A stretch of 64,000 nucleotides of DNA from Myxococcaceae bacterium (GCA_016926755.1 JAFGNZ010000374.1:1-64000), one strand, 5' to 3'; positions 18,075 through 26,902 are shown, counted from the stretch's first letter. Translations and numbers: made by a program. The notes: generated by a model not told the origin, from the letters alone.

Positions 18075-20102
18075 TTGACCCAGACCGTCACACTCGCAGG
18101 TGTCGAGCAGGCTGTGCAGCAAACACTGCAAGCCCTGGCGGACGGCTCGACCACGGTCGCACTCACCGGGCCCGCTGGCGCTGGCAAGTCAGCGGCGCTT
18201 CGCACCCTCCACGAGCGCAAGTCCTTCGCGCAGTTCAAGAACATCGTGCTCGTCGCACCTCCGGAGGCCGAACACGCGGACGCGGGGTTGGTTGGGCTGG
18301 TCGAGTTGGCCGCTCAGCTCGATCACACCAAGCTGCTGGACGAAGTGAAGCGCCCGGACATCACCTGGCAGGGAAAGATCGACAGCGTCACCCGCGTGCT
18401 CAAGCAGCAGGCCAAGAACACGCTGCTGCTGCTCGACGGGCCATTCCTCCCTCAAGGCGGTGAGTACATCTCGAGCATCTTCGAGGACCGTACCGCTGAC
18501 CTGACCCGCACCCTCCTGGCCGCTCCAGGCCTGAGCAAGGTGGTGGCCACGGATCGAAGCGCGCTGCTCCAAGCCCAGGAGATAGTCGTCTCCCCAAGAT
18601 CGAACCCCATCGAGGTTCTGGCGGCGGAGCACTGGGGCTCCCTTGCCGACTCCGCCCAGGCGGTCCTGCACGCTGGAGGTCAAGCCCTCGCAGGACTCTC
18701 GCCGCTCGACCTTCGCCTGAGGGTCGGCCTGGTGGCCGTGGGAGAGGATGCCTCGGCCCAAGCAACTCAACGCTCCGCTCCCCACAAACTGGTTCGCATA
18801 CTGCTCGAGCGGCTCGGCTCGGGTTCCCATACCCTGCGAAAGGTCCTGGGACGGCTGGCCGTCTTTCGTACCTCTATTGACGAGTACGGCCTCTCGGACG
18901 TGGGAGTTCCTGAACTCGACTCCTTGAGCCAGGCCCTCGTCAAACAGGTGCTCCTGTTCGGCCCACCGGCTCAACTCAGGCTCCACGAGGCGATCGCACG
19001 GGAGGCCATCCAGGAACAATGGCTGACTGCTCACGAGAGCCGTGAGGCTCATGGCATCGCCGCGCACTACCATCATGTCCGCTTCGAGCGCGCCTCGGAG
19101 AGGCATCACATCCGCGACGCCGTGCGAAATGAGCTGGAGGAAATCCACCACCTCACGCAGGCGGGTGATGCCAGGAAACTCCTGGCGCGCTCCATCTTCT
19201 TCGTCGAGCAATACGATGCGCTCGGGAAGGCGCTCAGCCAGCAGCGAAACTACCCAGATGCCATTCCCGCGTATGAGCGAGCCCTCGCGCACAATCCCGC
19301 TGACGCCTACGCGCACCACTACCTGGCCTACAACCTCGATATCCTGGCACAGGACCCGCTGCGCGTAGAGCAGGAGTTCCGGAAAGCCATCCAGTACAGG
19401 CAAGATCACGTCTGGTACCGTGGCCGACTCATCAACTTCCTGCTGACGCGTGGCCGGGTGACGGAAGCCCATGATGAGTGGGAACAGGCCCTGGCGGTGC
19501 TGCTCCCGAGCGGTCCCTCGACGGACTCCCGCCTCTATGAGGAACTCCACGGAGAGACGGCCCGCCTGCTCCTGCACCGCGGGCAGTTGGACTTCGCCTG
19601 GGAGGTATTGGAAGACGTGCCGCGAGCCATGCGAGAGGGACTTCCCTGGTACCGCGCGCTGCGGCGGCTGCATGACCGCCTGCGCGCGGCGGCTCGGGAC
19701 GAAGAGGTGTTCCCTCCGCACCTATCCGAGGAGGCACGACGGAACGGTCCCCACCTGTTGCACTTCGAGTCCGACAAGCAGCGCATTGAGCGGTGGATGC
19801 CCGGCCGCATCTCCGCGGCCGACGAGGATGGAGTTCATATCCGCGTGGCGCGCCTCTCCCCAGATGAGCAGGACATCGAGTTTCTCTGGTACGATCTGAC
19901 CCTCGAAGAATATCGCGAGCTCGCCCAGCACCTCCGGGGACGGGAGCTGCTCCCGGCGGGAACCTTCGTCGAGCTCATCAAGCTCCGGGATGAGAATGAG
20001 TTCCTGATGAGCTACCCACCCACCTCCTTCGAGGATCCAGACCTCCCCAAGCTCTTCCCATATCCAGACCGGTATCTGCACCGTGTCCCTCCCCTCACTT
20101 GA
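18075..20102 (+). CDS. STAND-like P-loop ATPase with TPR repeats
   Basis: Protein of 675 aa. Walker A is GPAGAGKS at 32-39 and Walker B TLLLLD ends at Asp121, giving an N-terminal AAA/STAND-type NTPase. A winged-helix-like part follows (LVRILLERLGSGSHTLRKVLGRLAVF). Then come TPR-like helices (YPDAIPAYERALAHNPADAYAHHYLAYNL) and a distinct C-terminal domain of ~110 residues (HLLHFESDKQRIERWMPGRI to the end). I place the start at TTG 18075 because GGAG lies five nt upstream; GTG at 18012 is an alternative without a site. Codons look less GC-biased at third positions than neighbours. The 3' end overlaps the metallo-beta-lactamase-fold gene by 20 nt. The pairing resembles conflict systems in which an ATPase sensor controls an effector; that role is inferred. 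Confidence 0.82.
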   Translation: MTQTVTLAGVEQAVQQTLQALADGSTTVALTGPAGAGKSAALRTLHERKSFAQFKNIVLVAPPEAEHADAGLVGLVELAAQLDHTKLLDEVKRPDITWQGKIDSVTRVLKQQAKNTLLLLDGPFLPQGGEYISSIFEDRTADLTRTLLAAPGLSKVVATDRSALLQAQEIVVSPRSNPIEVLAAEHWGSLADSAQAVLHAGGQALAGLSPLDLRLRVGLVAVGEDASAQATQRSAPHKLVRILLERLGSGSHTLRKVLGRLAVFRTSIDEYGLSDVGVPELDSLSQALVKQVLLFGPPAQLRLHEAIAREAIQEQWLTAHESREAHGIAAHYHHVRFERASERHHIRDAVRNELEEIHHLTQAGDARKLLARSIFFVEQYDALGKALSQQRNYPDAIPAYERALAHNPADAYAHHYLAYNLDILAQDPLRVEQEFRKAIQYRQDHVWYRGRLINFLLTRGRVTEAHDEWEQALAVLLPSGPSTDSRLYEELHGETARLLLHRGQLDFAWEVLEDVPRAMREGLPWYRALRRLHDRLRAAARDEEVFPPHLSEEARRNGPHLLHFESDKQRIERWMPGRISAADEDGVHIRVARLSPDEQDIEFLWYDLTLEEYRELAQHLRGRELLPAGTFVELIKLRDENEFLMSYPPTSFEDPDLPKLFPYPDRYLHRVPPLT

Positions 20103-21132
20103 GAATGACGCGCTTCAGATCTTCGTCTTCGGTCCTGGAGTAGGTGAGCTGGTGGCCGTCCGCGCGCCTCCTGGCGAGTGGATGATCGTAGACGGGTGCT
20201 CAGCGGAGACAGTCCGGTATGGGCTGAGGCTGCTCCAGCACTACAAGGCCTTTCCTCGCATCGTCATCCTCACCCATCCCCATATGGACCATGCCATGGG
20301 GATCGGAGAGGTCATCGACTACGCGACGGCGAACCGGGCTTTCGCCGCCTGGCCCATCATCGGCATGGTCTCTCCACCGAGCGTCACTCGGACGACCGCG
20401 TTGGTGGACTTCAAGGCCTACTTCGACGGGGGCGTTGCCGAGGAAGCCATCGCCACCATCTTCGATCGTTGGGAGCGATTCCCGATGTGCCGCGCGGACC
20501 TCCACCGAGGAGACATCCTCCCCCTGGGCGAGGCCCAGGTCCGTGTGTTGTCGCCCACGACGAAGGCGAGAGAGGAGGCCTTCAAGTCCTTGAAGGAGCG
20601 TCGCCGGTTCAACCCCAACCAGATCGCCACGGTGCTCTCCGTGGAGTGGCAGGGGCTCCGGCTCGTGCTCGGCTCGGACATGGTCGAGGAACCGGGAGCA
20701 GGCTGGTCCGAGGCACTCTCGTTCGATCGTTCCCTGCCTGAACACGTCACCTTCAAGATCCCGCACCATGGCTCGCTCAGGGCCCTTCACCCGAGCATGC
20801 TCGCGCGAGCGGACGTCGATGACCAGCCCTTCTGGGTCATCACTCCGTACTCGCCCAAGAGCCTGCCCCGCTTCGCGCTTGGGGAAGGAGTCGAGACCCT
20901 GCTCCAGCACGTCCCTCGTGTTCACCTGACGGGGCTGCCACGCTCCTTCGTGGATCAAGGCAGGAGCCCGACCACCTATCGCCTCGCCGAACTCCAAGGA
21001 GACCACCGCAAGCTCCTCCGAGCTCCTCCGGTCAACGGGTTCCCGGATTGCTTCGTGGCGCTGACCTGGCGGGCTGGAGCGAAGGTCCCCGAGGTCCGCC
21101 AGGGCACAGGCAGCCTCACCGTCATCCTGTGA
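20083..21132 (+). CDS. ComEC-type metallo-beta-lactamase-fold hydrolase, putative effector
   Basis: Protein of 349 aa with the metal-binding motif HPHMDH at 65-70 (HxHxDH). Asp199 lies in LRLVLGSDMVEE and the later His motif is KIPHHGS at 226-231. The HHGS and GSDMVEE signatures match the MBL domain of ComEC/Rec2-like proteins, many of which are phosphodiesterases or nucleases. There is no signal peptide or membrane span, so it acts in the cytoplasm. The GTG at 20083 lies within the end of the ATPase gene, so translation should be coupled. An MBL-fold protein is also a component of type I AVAST (STAND-based) defence, which makes a role as effector or processing enzyme plausible. The substrate is unknown. 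Confidence 0.85.
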   Translation: MSLPSLENDALQIFVFGPGVGELVAVRAPPGEWMIVDGCSAETVRYGLRLLQHYKAFPRIVILTHPHMDHAMGIGEVIDYATANRAFAAWPIIGMVSPPSVTRTTALVDFKAYFDGGVAEEAIATIFDRWERFPMCRADLHRGDILPLGEAQVRVLSPTTKAREEAFKSLKERRRFNPNQIATVLSVEWQGLRLVLGSDMVEEPGAGWSEALSFDRSLPEHVTFKIPHHGSLRALHPSMLARADVDDQPFWVITPYSPKSLPRFALGEGVETLLQHVPRVHLTGLPRSFVDQGRSPTTYRLAELQGDHRKLLRAPPVNGFPDCFVALTWRAGAKVPEVRQGTGSLTVIL

Positions 21133-21277
21133 TCCGCTTCTGGAACTCCTCCCGCGGGGCTGGTGAGCTTCTGTGTCATCCAGTGCGTGGCCCTGGCCCG
21201 GGGGCCTGAGCCTCCGAGTAGAGCCCAGGGGGCGGGGGACTTTCCTCCGCCCCTGCGCCCGGCCTATGAAGGTTTCC

Positions 21278-21970
21278 ATGCAGAGCGCACATCAGGTCTC
21301 CGTGGACATCCGCCGCCTGGACGGGTCCACCTTGGAGCGCACGATCGACTGCGTGAGCGAGCTCTACCCGCGGGACAACCTCATCGCGCGTGCGCTGGGC
21401 TTCACGCCCGAGGACTACCGGCCCATCGCCGAGCGTGCGTGCCGGGCGGCCCTGGCGGCGGACATGGGCCTCATCACCGTGGACGGGGCCACCAGCGAGG
21501 TGCTGGGCTTCATCTTCTGCCTGGATCTCGTCGATCACTTCGCGGCCGTCGAGGCGATGGCGCGGCACGGCGACGAGCGGCTGCGGGCCTGGTCCGAGCT
21601 GCACGCGCGCCTGCTGGGAGCCTATGAGGAGCGCTTCGGCCGGCCGCGGGGACACGGCGAGGTGCTCTACTTCAGCATCGGGGCGCTCTCGCCACGGATC
21701 CGGGGCCGCGGCCTCACGCCGGAGCTCTCCTACAGGGCGGGCATCGCGTTCGGCGTCCAGCGAGGCTACCGGGAGATCGTGGGGGTCGCCACCCACCCAC
21801 GCACCGTCAAGCTCCTGGGCATGCTCGTGGGCGTGACCTGGACCTCGGAGCTGGCCTTCGCGGAGCTCTCCGATCCGCGCCTGCGCGCGCTCGAACACTC
21901 GGCGCATATCTTCGCCCAGACCATCCCCGAGGATGCGTCTTCCGGGGCCGACGCGCTCTTCCGCCGTTAA
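21278..21970 (+). CDS. GNAT-like N-acetyltransferase
   Basis: Protein of 230 aa. The acetyl-CoA-binding signature appears as SPRIRGRGLTPEL around 138-150, with the RxxGxG/A pattern at 140-145, preceded by the strand EVLYFSIGAL and followed by the helix SYRAGIAFGVQRGY. This order is typical of GNAT folds, including arylalkylamine-type and N-acyl amino acid synthase-like members. The acceptor cannot be predicted. The ATG at 21278 has GAAGG five nt upstream; in-frame starts at 21266 and 21173 are less likely. It lies 145 bp after the metallo-beta-lactamase-fold gene on the same strand but is probably separate. No signal peptide. Confidence 0.7.
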   Translation: MQSAHQVSVDIRRLDGSTLERTIDCVSELYPRDNLIARALGFTPEDYRPIAERACRAALAADMGLITVDGATSEVLGFIFCLDLVDHFAAVEAMARHGDERLRAWSELHARLLGAYEERFGRPRGHGEVLYFSIGALSPRIRGRGLTPELSYRAGIAFGVQRGYREIVGVATHPRTVKLLGMLVGVTWTSELAFAELSDPRLRALEHSAHIFAQTIPEDASSGADALFRR

Positions 21971-22027
21971 CGTGACGACGCGCGTCTCGAGCTCCTCTGA
22001 AAACATCCCGCCGCTGTCGAAGGTGAG

Positions 22028-22042
22028 CTACCCCAAGGGTAG
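22028..22042. other. Short hairpin before small ORF
   Basis: CTACCC-CAA-GGGTAG can form a 6-bp stem with a 3-nt loop, 58 bp after the acetyltransferase stop and 2 bp before the ATG at 22045. It overlaps the only AAGGG-like ribosome-binding site of that ORF. It could be a weak terminator, or could mask translation of the small ORF. Confidence 0.3.
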
Positions 22043-22044
22043 GC

Positions 22045-22272
22045 ATGCGTCACGCCGAACCTCCCCGAGAAGAGAGAGAAGGGCATGATATCTCCCTCGA
22101 CACCGGCGCCAGCTACGCCATCAATACCAGCGGCCAGATCCTCCGGCGTATCCTGGATACAGCCCCCTACGAACCTCCTCCGGATGGAGGAGTCCCGGAT
22201 GGAGGAGTCCCGGATGAAGGACTCCTCGCCGGGCAGCCGGCGGCGGCGGGGACTCCACAGGCGGGCAAGTAA
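22045..22272 (+). CDS. Possible small protein with PDGGV repeats
   Basis: Open frame of 75 aa, not recognised. The first half is charged (HAEPPREEREGHDISLDTG), the middle (INTSGQILRRILDT) could be a short helix, and the second half holds the repeats PDGGV-PDGGV-PDEGL encoded by a 15-bp tandem repeat. It lies in an otherwise empty 400-bp gap between the acetyltransferase and the SDR gene. An overlapping frame (22085-22363) is also open, so the coding assignment is uncertain. Small proteins of this kind can be missed genes, precursor peptides or chance ORFs; nothing else in the window supports a peptide-modifying system. Confidence 0.35.
   Translation: MRHAEPPREEREGHDISLDTGASYAINTSGQILRRILDTAPYEPPPDGGVPDGGVPDEGLLAGQPAAAGTPQAGK
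22182..22226. repeat. 15-bp tandem repeat
   Basis: Three consecutive 15-bp units. The first two are identical (GGATGGAGGAGTCCC) and the third is diverged (GGATGAAGGACTCCT). In the frame of the 75-aa ORF it encodes a pentapeptide repeat. Confidence 0.8.
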
Positions 22273-22370
22273 GCCCCCCTGTTCTTCCGCCGCGGGTTGT
22301 CAGGACTCCTCTGCTCCCTCCAGAATCCTACCTACCGGGGCGGTCCCGGCTCATTCAGCGTGAGGTCATC

Positions 22371-23144
22371 ATGAAGCGGTTGCAGGACAAGGTCGTCGTC
22401 ATCACGGGCGGGGGCAGTGGAATCGGGGCGGCGACAGCCACGCTGTTCGCCCAGGAAGGGGCCAAGGTGCTGGTGGTGGGCCGCACCGCGGAGAAGCTGC
22501 GCAAGACCGTGCAGGCCATCAACAACGAGAACGTCAGCTACAGCGTGGCGGATGTCTCGAAGGTCGAGGACACCCAGCGCTACGTGGCCGACGCGGTGGA
22601 ACGCTATGGCGGCATCGACGTGCTGGTGAGCAACGCGGGGTTCGAGGGCTCCTTCAAGCCCATCACCGAGTACACCGTGGAGGAGTTCGACGAGGTGATG
22701 GCCATCAACGTGCGCGGCTCGTGGCTGGCGATCAAGCACACCTTCCCGGAGCTCCAGAAGCGCGGCGGAGGGAGCGTCATCATCACCGCCTCGATCATGG
22801 GCCTGTCCGCGCTCGGCGGGAACTCCGCCTACGTCACCGCCAAGCACGCGGCGGTCGGCCTGATGCGCACCATGGCCCTGGAGGGCGCGCCGCTGCGCAT
22901 CCGGGTGAACGCGGTGTGCCCCGGCTTCATCGACAACGACATGATGGCCACCATCCACAGCAAGATCGCGCCTGGAGGAGAGGCCCTCGTCCAGGGCTCC
23001 CTCTCGGGGCGAGTCCCCCTCAAGCGCTACGGCACCAGTGAGGAGGTCGCCCGGCTGAACCTCTTCCTGGCCAGCTCGGACAGCAGCTACATCACCGGCA
23101 GTGCGTACACGGTGGACGGCGGCACGTCCGGCAGCCTCATGTGA
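22371..23144 (+). CDS. Short-chain dehydrogenase/reductase (SDR)
   Basis: Classical SDR of 257 aa. The cofactor motif TGGGSGIG at residues 12-19, NAG near 87, and the catalytic Tyr-x-x-x-Lys in AYVTAKHAAVG (around 154-158) with an upstream Ser in ITASIMG are all present. The C-terminal ITGSAYTVDGGTSGSL is typical of FabG-like reductases. The residue after the second strand (VVGRTAEKL) suggests NADP(H) rather than NAD(H). GAGG precedes the ATG by a short spacer. Neighbours are unrelated, so the substrate cannot be assigned; glucose-dehydrogenase-like or polyketide/fatty-acid-related reduction are options. Confidence 0.9.
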   Translation: MKRLQDKVVVITGGGSGIGAATATLFAQEGAKVLVVGRTAEKLRKTVQAINNENVSYSVADVSKVEDTQRYVADAVERYGGIDVLVSNAGFEGSFKPITEYTVEEFDEVMAINVRGSWLAIKHTFPELQKRGGGSVIITASIMGLSALGGNSAYVTAKHAAVGLMRTMALEGAPLRIRVNAVCPGFIDNDMMATIHSKIAPGGEALVQGSLSGRVPLKRYGTSEEVARLNLFLASSDSSYITGSAYTVDGGTSGSLM

Positions 23145-23242
23145 GCGCCGGGGGGGGCGCCCAGCTCGGGTGGACGGCGGCGCGGGTTCTCCGTCGGCGA
23201 CAGGCTCGCTCCTGAGTCGCACATCTCACGCATGCTCCCAGG

Positions 23243-23262
23243 GAGTGCTCTGTAGAGCACTC
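23243..23262. promoter_or_regulatory. Near-perfect palindrome, possible operator
   Basis: GAGTGCTCT-GT-AGAGCACTC is a 9-bp perfect inverted repeat with a 2-bp centre, about 98 bp after the SDR stop and 119 bp before the lipoprotein start at 23382. The compact dyad without a T-tract fits an operator better than a terminator, though RNA could fold here too. Confidence 0.45.
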
Positions 23263-23381
23263 TCGGAGCGCCAGGGGCTGAACAGGAGCGCACCTCGTCA
23301 TGCGAGCCCGTGCACCCGCACCTTGGCAGCGGGTTGGCACGCACCTAAGTCGCCCCAGTACACGGTGGTGGGAGGCGATGG

Positions 23382-26033
23382 ATGGTGGATCGGTGGATGA
23401 AGCCCCTGTGGGTGATGGCGGTAGCTCTGTGTCTGGCGTGTCACGAGACAGGCACGAAGAGCATTTCTGATCAGAATGAGGGCGAGGACACCGGCGGGGA
23501 GGTGCAGCCGCCACCACCCCCTCCGCCCGGAGGTGGCGGGGAGACCTGTCCACCCCGCTGCCCGCCCCCTCCTCCCCCGGAGTGGACGCGCGAGCCGGCG
23601 CCCAACCCCATCCCGGCGGAGAACGCGAACCCGGGGGCCCCCCAGTGGCGCGATGGCATCAGGTCGTACGCGGGCCAGGTGGAGCTGTACACCTCCACCG
23701 ACTCCGTCATGGCAGGCGAGACGGTGCGGGTGATGGTGTCCACCGACGTGGAGGCCCAGGTGGAGTTCGAGGTGTATCGCCTGGGCTATTACGGCGGGGC
23801 CGGCGCCCGCAGGGTATGGCGCGGCGGCCCCTTCGCCACCCAGAAGCAGCCGGCCTGCCCGCGTGAGCCCGACACCAGCCTGGTGGAGTGCCACTGGAAG
23901 GAGACGTTCAGCTTCGAGGTCCCCGCCACCTGGGTGAGCGGTATGTACGTGGTGAAGGCGAAGCGCTCGGATGGCTTCAAGCGCTTCCACCCCTTCGTGG
24001 TGCGCGACAGCCGCGCGGCCGAGGTGCTCTTCACCCCGGCCTTCAACACCTACCAGGCCTACAACATCTACGGCGGCGAGAGCCTCTACTTCGACGCGAG
24101 CGGCACCATGCCCCTCGGGCGCGCCTACGCCGTGTCCTACAACCGCCCGTATGACGCCTACGAGGGCCTGGGGAAGACGTTCGACCTGGATCTGGCGCTG
24201 CTGCGGCTGCTCGAGCAGCACGGCTATGACGTCACCTATGCCTCCAACCTGGACTTCGCGCGCCACTCCAACCTGCTGGAGGGCATTGGGGCCCTGGTGC
24301 ACGGCAGCCAGGACGAGTACTGGCTCTCGGAGGAGCGCGCGCAGGTGGACGCGGCGCTGGCCGCCGGGACGCTCAGCCTGGCCTACTTCGGGGGCAACGG
24401 GGCCTACTGGCGCACGCGCACGCTGAGCGACGCGGACGGCCAGCCGCTGCGCACGCTGGTTTGCTACAAGGGCGTGCCCCTGGCGGATCCCATCCCCTAC
24501 TCCACGGTGCGCTTCCGAGATCCGCCCCAGGAGCAGCCGGAGAATGGCCTCTTCGGCGTGATGTACGACGGCTGGCAGGTGGTGCCCTTCCCGCTCGTGG
24601 TGGCCGACGCGCAGCACTGGCTCTTCGAGGGGACGGGGCTCAAGCGCGGCGATCAGCTCGCCGGGCTGGTGGGCTACGAGTTCGACCGGACCTGGGACAA
24701 CGGGTTCCACCCCGACGGATTGCGCGTGGCCATGGAGAGCCCGGTGGTGACGGCCGAGGGGCTGCCCAACGTGACGCACGCGGTGGAGCGCACGCTCCCC
24801 AACGGGCGCCGGGTGTTCGCCGCGGGGACGATCTACTGGGCCCTGGCGCTGGGCGCCCACCCCGAGCTGACGGACGCGCGGGTGATACGCATGACGCTCA
24901 ACGTGCTCGAGCGCAGCCTCGAACACCGGAGGCCGCGGCGCACGCTGACGACGCCGCCGGGCCCCTTCCCCGCCGGGCCGCGCATCAAGCCGGCGTGGGC
25001 TCCCTTGGTGGAGGCGTTCGCGGGGGCGCCCGGCGCGCCTGGCTACCAGGACGGGCCGGCTGCCACCGCGCGCTTCAACGGCCCCACGGGGTTGGCGGTG
25101 ATGGCGAATGGTGCGGTGGTGGTGGCGGACACCAACAACAACCGCGTCCGCCTGGTGCGCCTGACGGGGGCTGGCCGCATGGTGATGACGCTCGCCGGAA
25201 ACGGGCAGGACGGCTGGCGCGATGGGGAGGGCCTTCAGGCGATGTTCCGCCGCCCCACCGGCGTGGCCGTGGGCCTGGATGGCTCGATCTACGTGGCCGA
25301 CTCGGACAACCACGCCATCCGGCGGCTCACGCCCGGGGCGGGTGGCCCGTGGACCGTCTCGACCTTCGCCGGTCAGGTCCGGCGCGAGGGATTCCAGGAC
25401 GGGCCCGTGGCCACGGCACGCTTCTCCCGCCCCACCGCGCTGGCGACGGACACCGCTGGAAACCTCTACGTGGCGGATCAGGCGGGCAACCGCATCCGCC
25501 TCGTGAACGTCGCCACCGGCACGGTGACGACGTTGGCGGGAGATGGCGTCCCTGGCTTCCTGGACGCCACGCAGGGCACCCAGGCTCGCTTCAACAACCC
25601 GAGCGCGTTGTCGGTGGCCCCCGATGGGACGGTGTACGTGTTGGACTCGGGCAACCAGCGCGTGCGTCGCATTGCCCCTACCGCCGCCCATCCGGTGGAG
25701 ACGATCGCGGGCGATGAAAACGAACCCTTCGGCCATGTGGACGGCCGCGGCTCGCAGGCGCGCTTCCGCGCGCAGATGGGAATGGCGGTCCTTCCGGGCG
25801 GGCAGGTGCTGGTCGCGGACACGGCGAACTTCCGGCTGCGCAAGCTCGAGCCGGGCAACAGCGCCGCGGAGACGCAGGTCTATACCGTGGCGGGCTCTGG
25901 CCTCATGGGCACCCGGCTGGGCAGCGGCCAGGAGACGGATCTCGTCGCGCCCACCGGCCTGGTCGTGTTGCCCAATACCCGCATCGTCGTGAGTGACTCG
26001 TTCAACAACACCCTCCGGATGATGACCCGCTGA
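23382..26033 (+). CDS. Lipoprotein with DMFase-like domain and NHL repeats
   Basis: Protein of 883 aa. The signal VMAVALCLAC places a lipobox Cys at about residue 20. A Pro/Gly-rich linker with two CPPRCP-like cysteines follows. Residues ~85-520 resemble the large-subunit domain of N,N-dimethylformamidase-like proteins (VEFEVYRLGYYGGAGARRVW, VVRDSRAAEVLFTPAFNTYQAYN, LVHGSQDEYWLSEE, FGGNGAYWRTR). From ~545 onward at least five NHL-type units repeat the pattern FxxPTGLAVxxDGxVYVADxxNxRIRR, forming a likely six-bladed propeller. The start at 23382 follows GGAGG by six nt. True DMFase activity is not implied; many such proteins have unknown substrates. A palindrome upstream at 23243 may control it. 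Confidence 0.85.
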   Translation: MVDRWMKPLWVMAVALCLACHETGTKSISDQNEGEDTGGEVQPPPPPPPGGGGETCPPRCPPPPPPEWTREPAPNPIPAENANPGAPQWRDGIRSYAGQVELYTSTDSVMAGETVRVMVSTDVEAQVEFEVYRLGYYGGAGARRVWRGGPFATQKQPACPREPDTSLVECHWKETFSFEVPATWVSGMYVVKAKRSDGFKRFHPFVVRDSRAAEVLFTPAFNTYQAYNIYGGESLYFDASGTMPLGRAYAVSYNRPYDAYEGLGKTFDLDLALLRLLEQHGYDVTYASNLDFARHSNLLEGIGALVHGSQDEYWLSEERAQVDAALAAGTLSLAYFGGNGAYWRTRTLSDADGQPLRTLVCYKGVPLADPIPYSTVRFRDPPQEQPENGLFGVMYDGWQVVPFPLVVADAQHWLFEGTGLKRGDQLAGLVGYEFDRTWDNGFHPDGLRVAMESPVVTAEGLPNVTHAVERTLPNGRRVFAAGTIYWALALGAHPELTDARVIRMTLNVLERSLEHRRPRRTLTTPPGPFPAGPRIKPAWAPLVEAFAGAPGAPGYQDGPAATARFNGPTGLAVMANGAVVVADTNNNRVRLVRLTGAGRMVMTLAGNGQDGWRDGEGLQAMFRRPTGVAVGLDGSIYVADSDNHAIRRLTPGAGGPWTVSTFAGQVRREGFQDGPVATARFSRPTALATDTAGNLYVADQAGNRIRLVNVATGTVTTLAGDGVPGFLDATQGTQARFNNPSALSVAPDGTVYVLDSGNQRVRRIAPTAAHPVETIAGDENEPFGHVDGRGSQARFRAQMGMAVLPGGQVLVADTANFRLRKLEPGNSAAETQVYTVAGSGLMGTRLGSGQETDLVAPTGLVVLPNTRIVVSDSFNNTLRMMTR

Positions 26034-26131
26034 CCGGTGGACGACGAAGGCCTCCGACCGAAGGGGCATTGGAGAAGACGATGCCCCATCCCCAAATCCC
26101 GCACTCACCCCATCCAATGAAAGGACAGCAG

Positions 26132-26902
26132 ATGGCGACTGCGGGATTGAATGAGCGGGTTCGCGAGTATTGGGAGGCTGAGCCGTGTGGCACCAGCCCG
26201 GCCATCGTGGGAGAAATGCCCTCGCGGACGCGGGAGTGGTTCGAGCGCGTGGAGGAGCACCGCTACGCCATGGAGCCCTTCATTCACTCGGTCGCCCAGT
26301 TCACGCGGGGCCGCGGAAAGCGGATCCTGGAGGTGGGAGTCGGCGCCGGGACCGACCACCTGCAGTGGGCGCGGGCCGGGGCCGAGTGCTACGGGGTGGA
26401 CCTGACGGATGCGGCCATCGAGACGACCCGGTCCCACCTGGCGCTGCATGGCCTGGAGTCGAACCTGCTGCGCGTCGATGCCGAGGTGCTGCCGTTCCCG
26501 GAGGAGATGTTCGACATCGTCTACTCCTGGGGCGTCATCCACCACTCCGCGCACCCCGAGCGCATCATCGCGGAGATCCGCCGGGTCCTGAAGCCGGGGG
26601 GCCAGTTCGTGGGGATGATGTACGGCCGGAGATCGCTCGCGGCCTTCAAGACGTGGGTGCGGCGGGGCCTGCTCGCGGGGCGGCCCTGGCGCACCTTCAC
26701 GGACGTGCTGGCCCACCACTGCGAGAGCTCCGGCACCAAGGCGTACACCCTCCCGGAGCTGAAGCGGATGTTCTCCGCGTTCCGGGAGTTCTCCGCCGAG
26801 CCCCTCATGACTCCCTATGATCGCTCGCGCCTCCCGGCCTGGCTGGGGCCATACCTGCCCAGCTCCTGGGGGTGGTTCATCGCGCTGAAGGCCACCCGGT
26901 AG
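26132..26902 (+). CDS. Class I SAM-dependent methyltransferase
   Basis: Protein of 256 aa with a classic Rossmann methyltransferase core. Motif I is ILEVGVGAGTDHLQWA around 65-80, the acidic residue after strand 2 is in GVDLTDAAIE, motif II/III includes DAEVLPFPEEMFDIVYSWGVIHHS, and RRVLKPGGQFVGMMYG follows. These fit the Methyltransf_11/UbiE-like type. The C-terminal part (AHHCESSGTKAYTLPELKRMF) probably defines the substrate. The ATG at 26132 has AAAGGA six nt upstream; earlier in-frame ATGs at 26117 and 26069 are less likely. It precedes the asparagine synthetase gene by 100 bp on the same strand, so the two might act in one biosynthetic step (inference). Confidence 0.88.
   Translation: MATAGLNERVREYWEAEPCGTSPAIVGEMPSRTREWFERVEEHRYAMEPFIHSVAQFTRGRGKRILEVGVGAGTDHLQWARAGAECYGVDLTDAAIETTRSHLALHGLESNLLRVDAEVLPFPEEMFDIVYSWGVIHHSAHPERIIAEIRRVLKPGGQFVGMMYGRRSLAAFKTWVRRGLLAGRPWRTFTDVLAHHCESSGTKAYTLPELKRMFSAFREFSAEPLMTPYDRSRLPAWLGPYLPSSWGWFIALKATR

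Noticed and set aside
17875..18078. Short ORF with VLERSVNQLVFTGYTLDD between lipase and ATPase genes
   Set aside because: No ribosome-binding site, no conserved pattern, and it overlaps the likely ATPase start region.
23298..26117. Minus-strand open frame of 939 codons across the DMFase/NHL gene
   Set aside because: His/Arg/Gly-rich shadow; the plus frame has a lipobox and NHL repeats.
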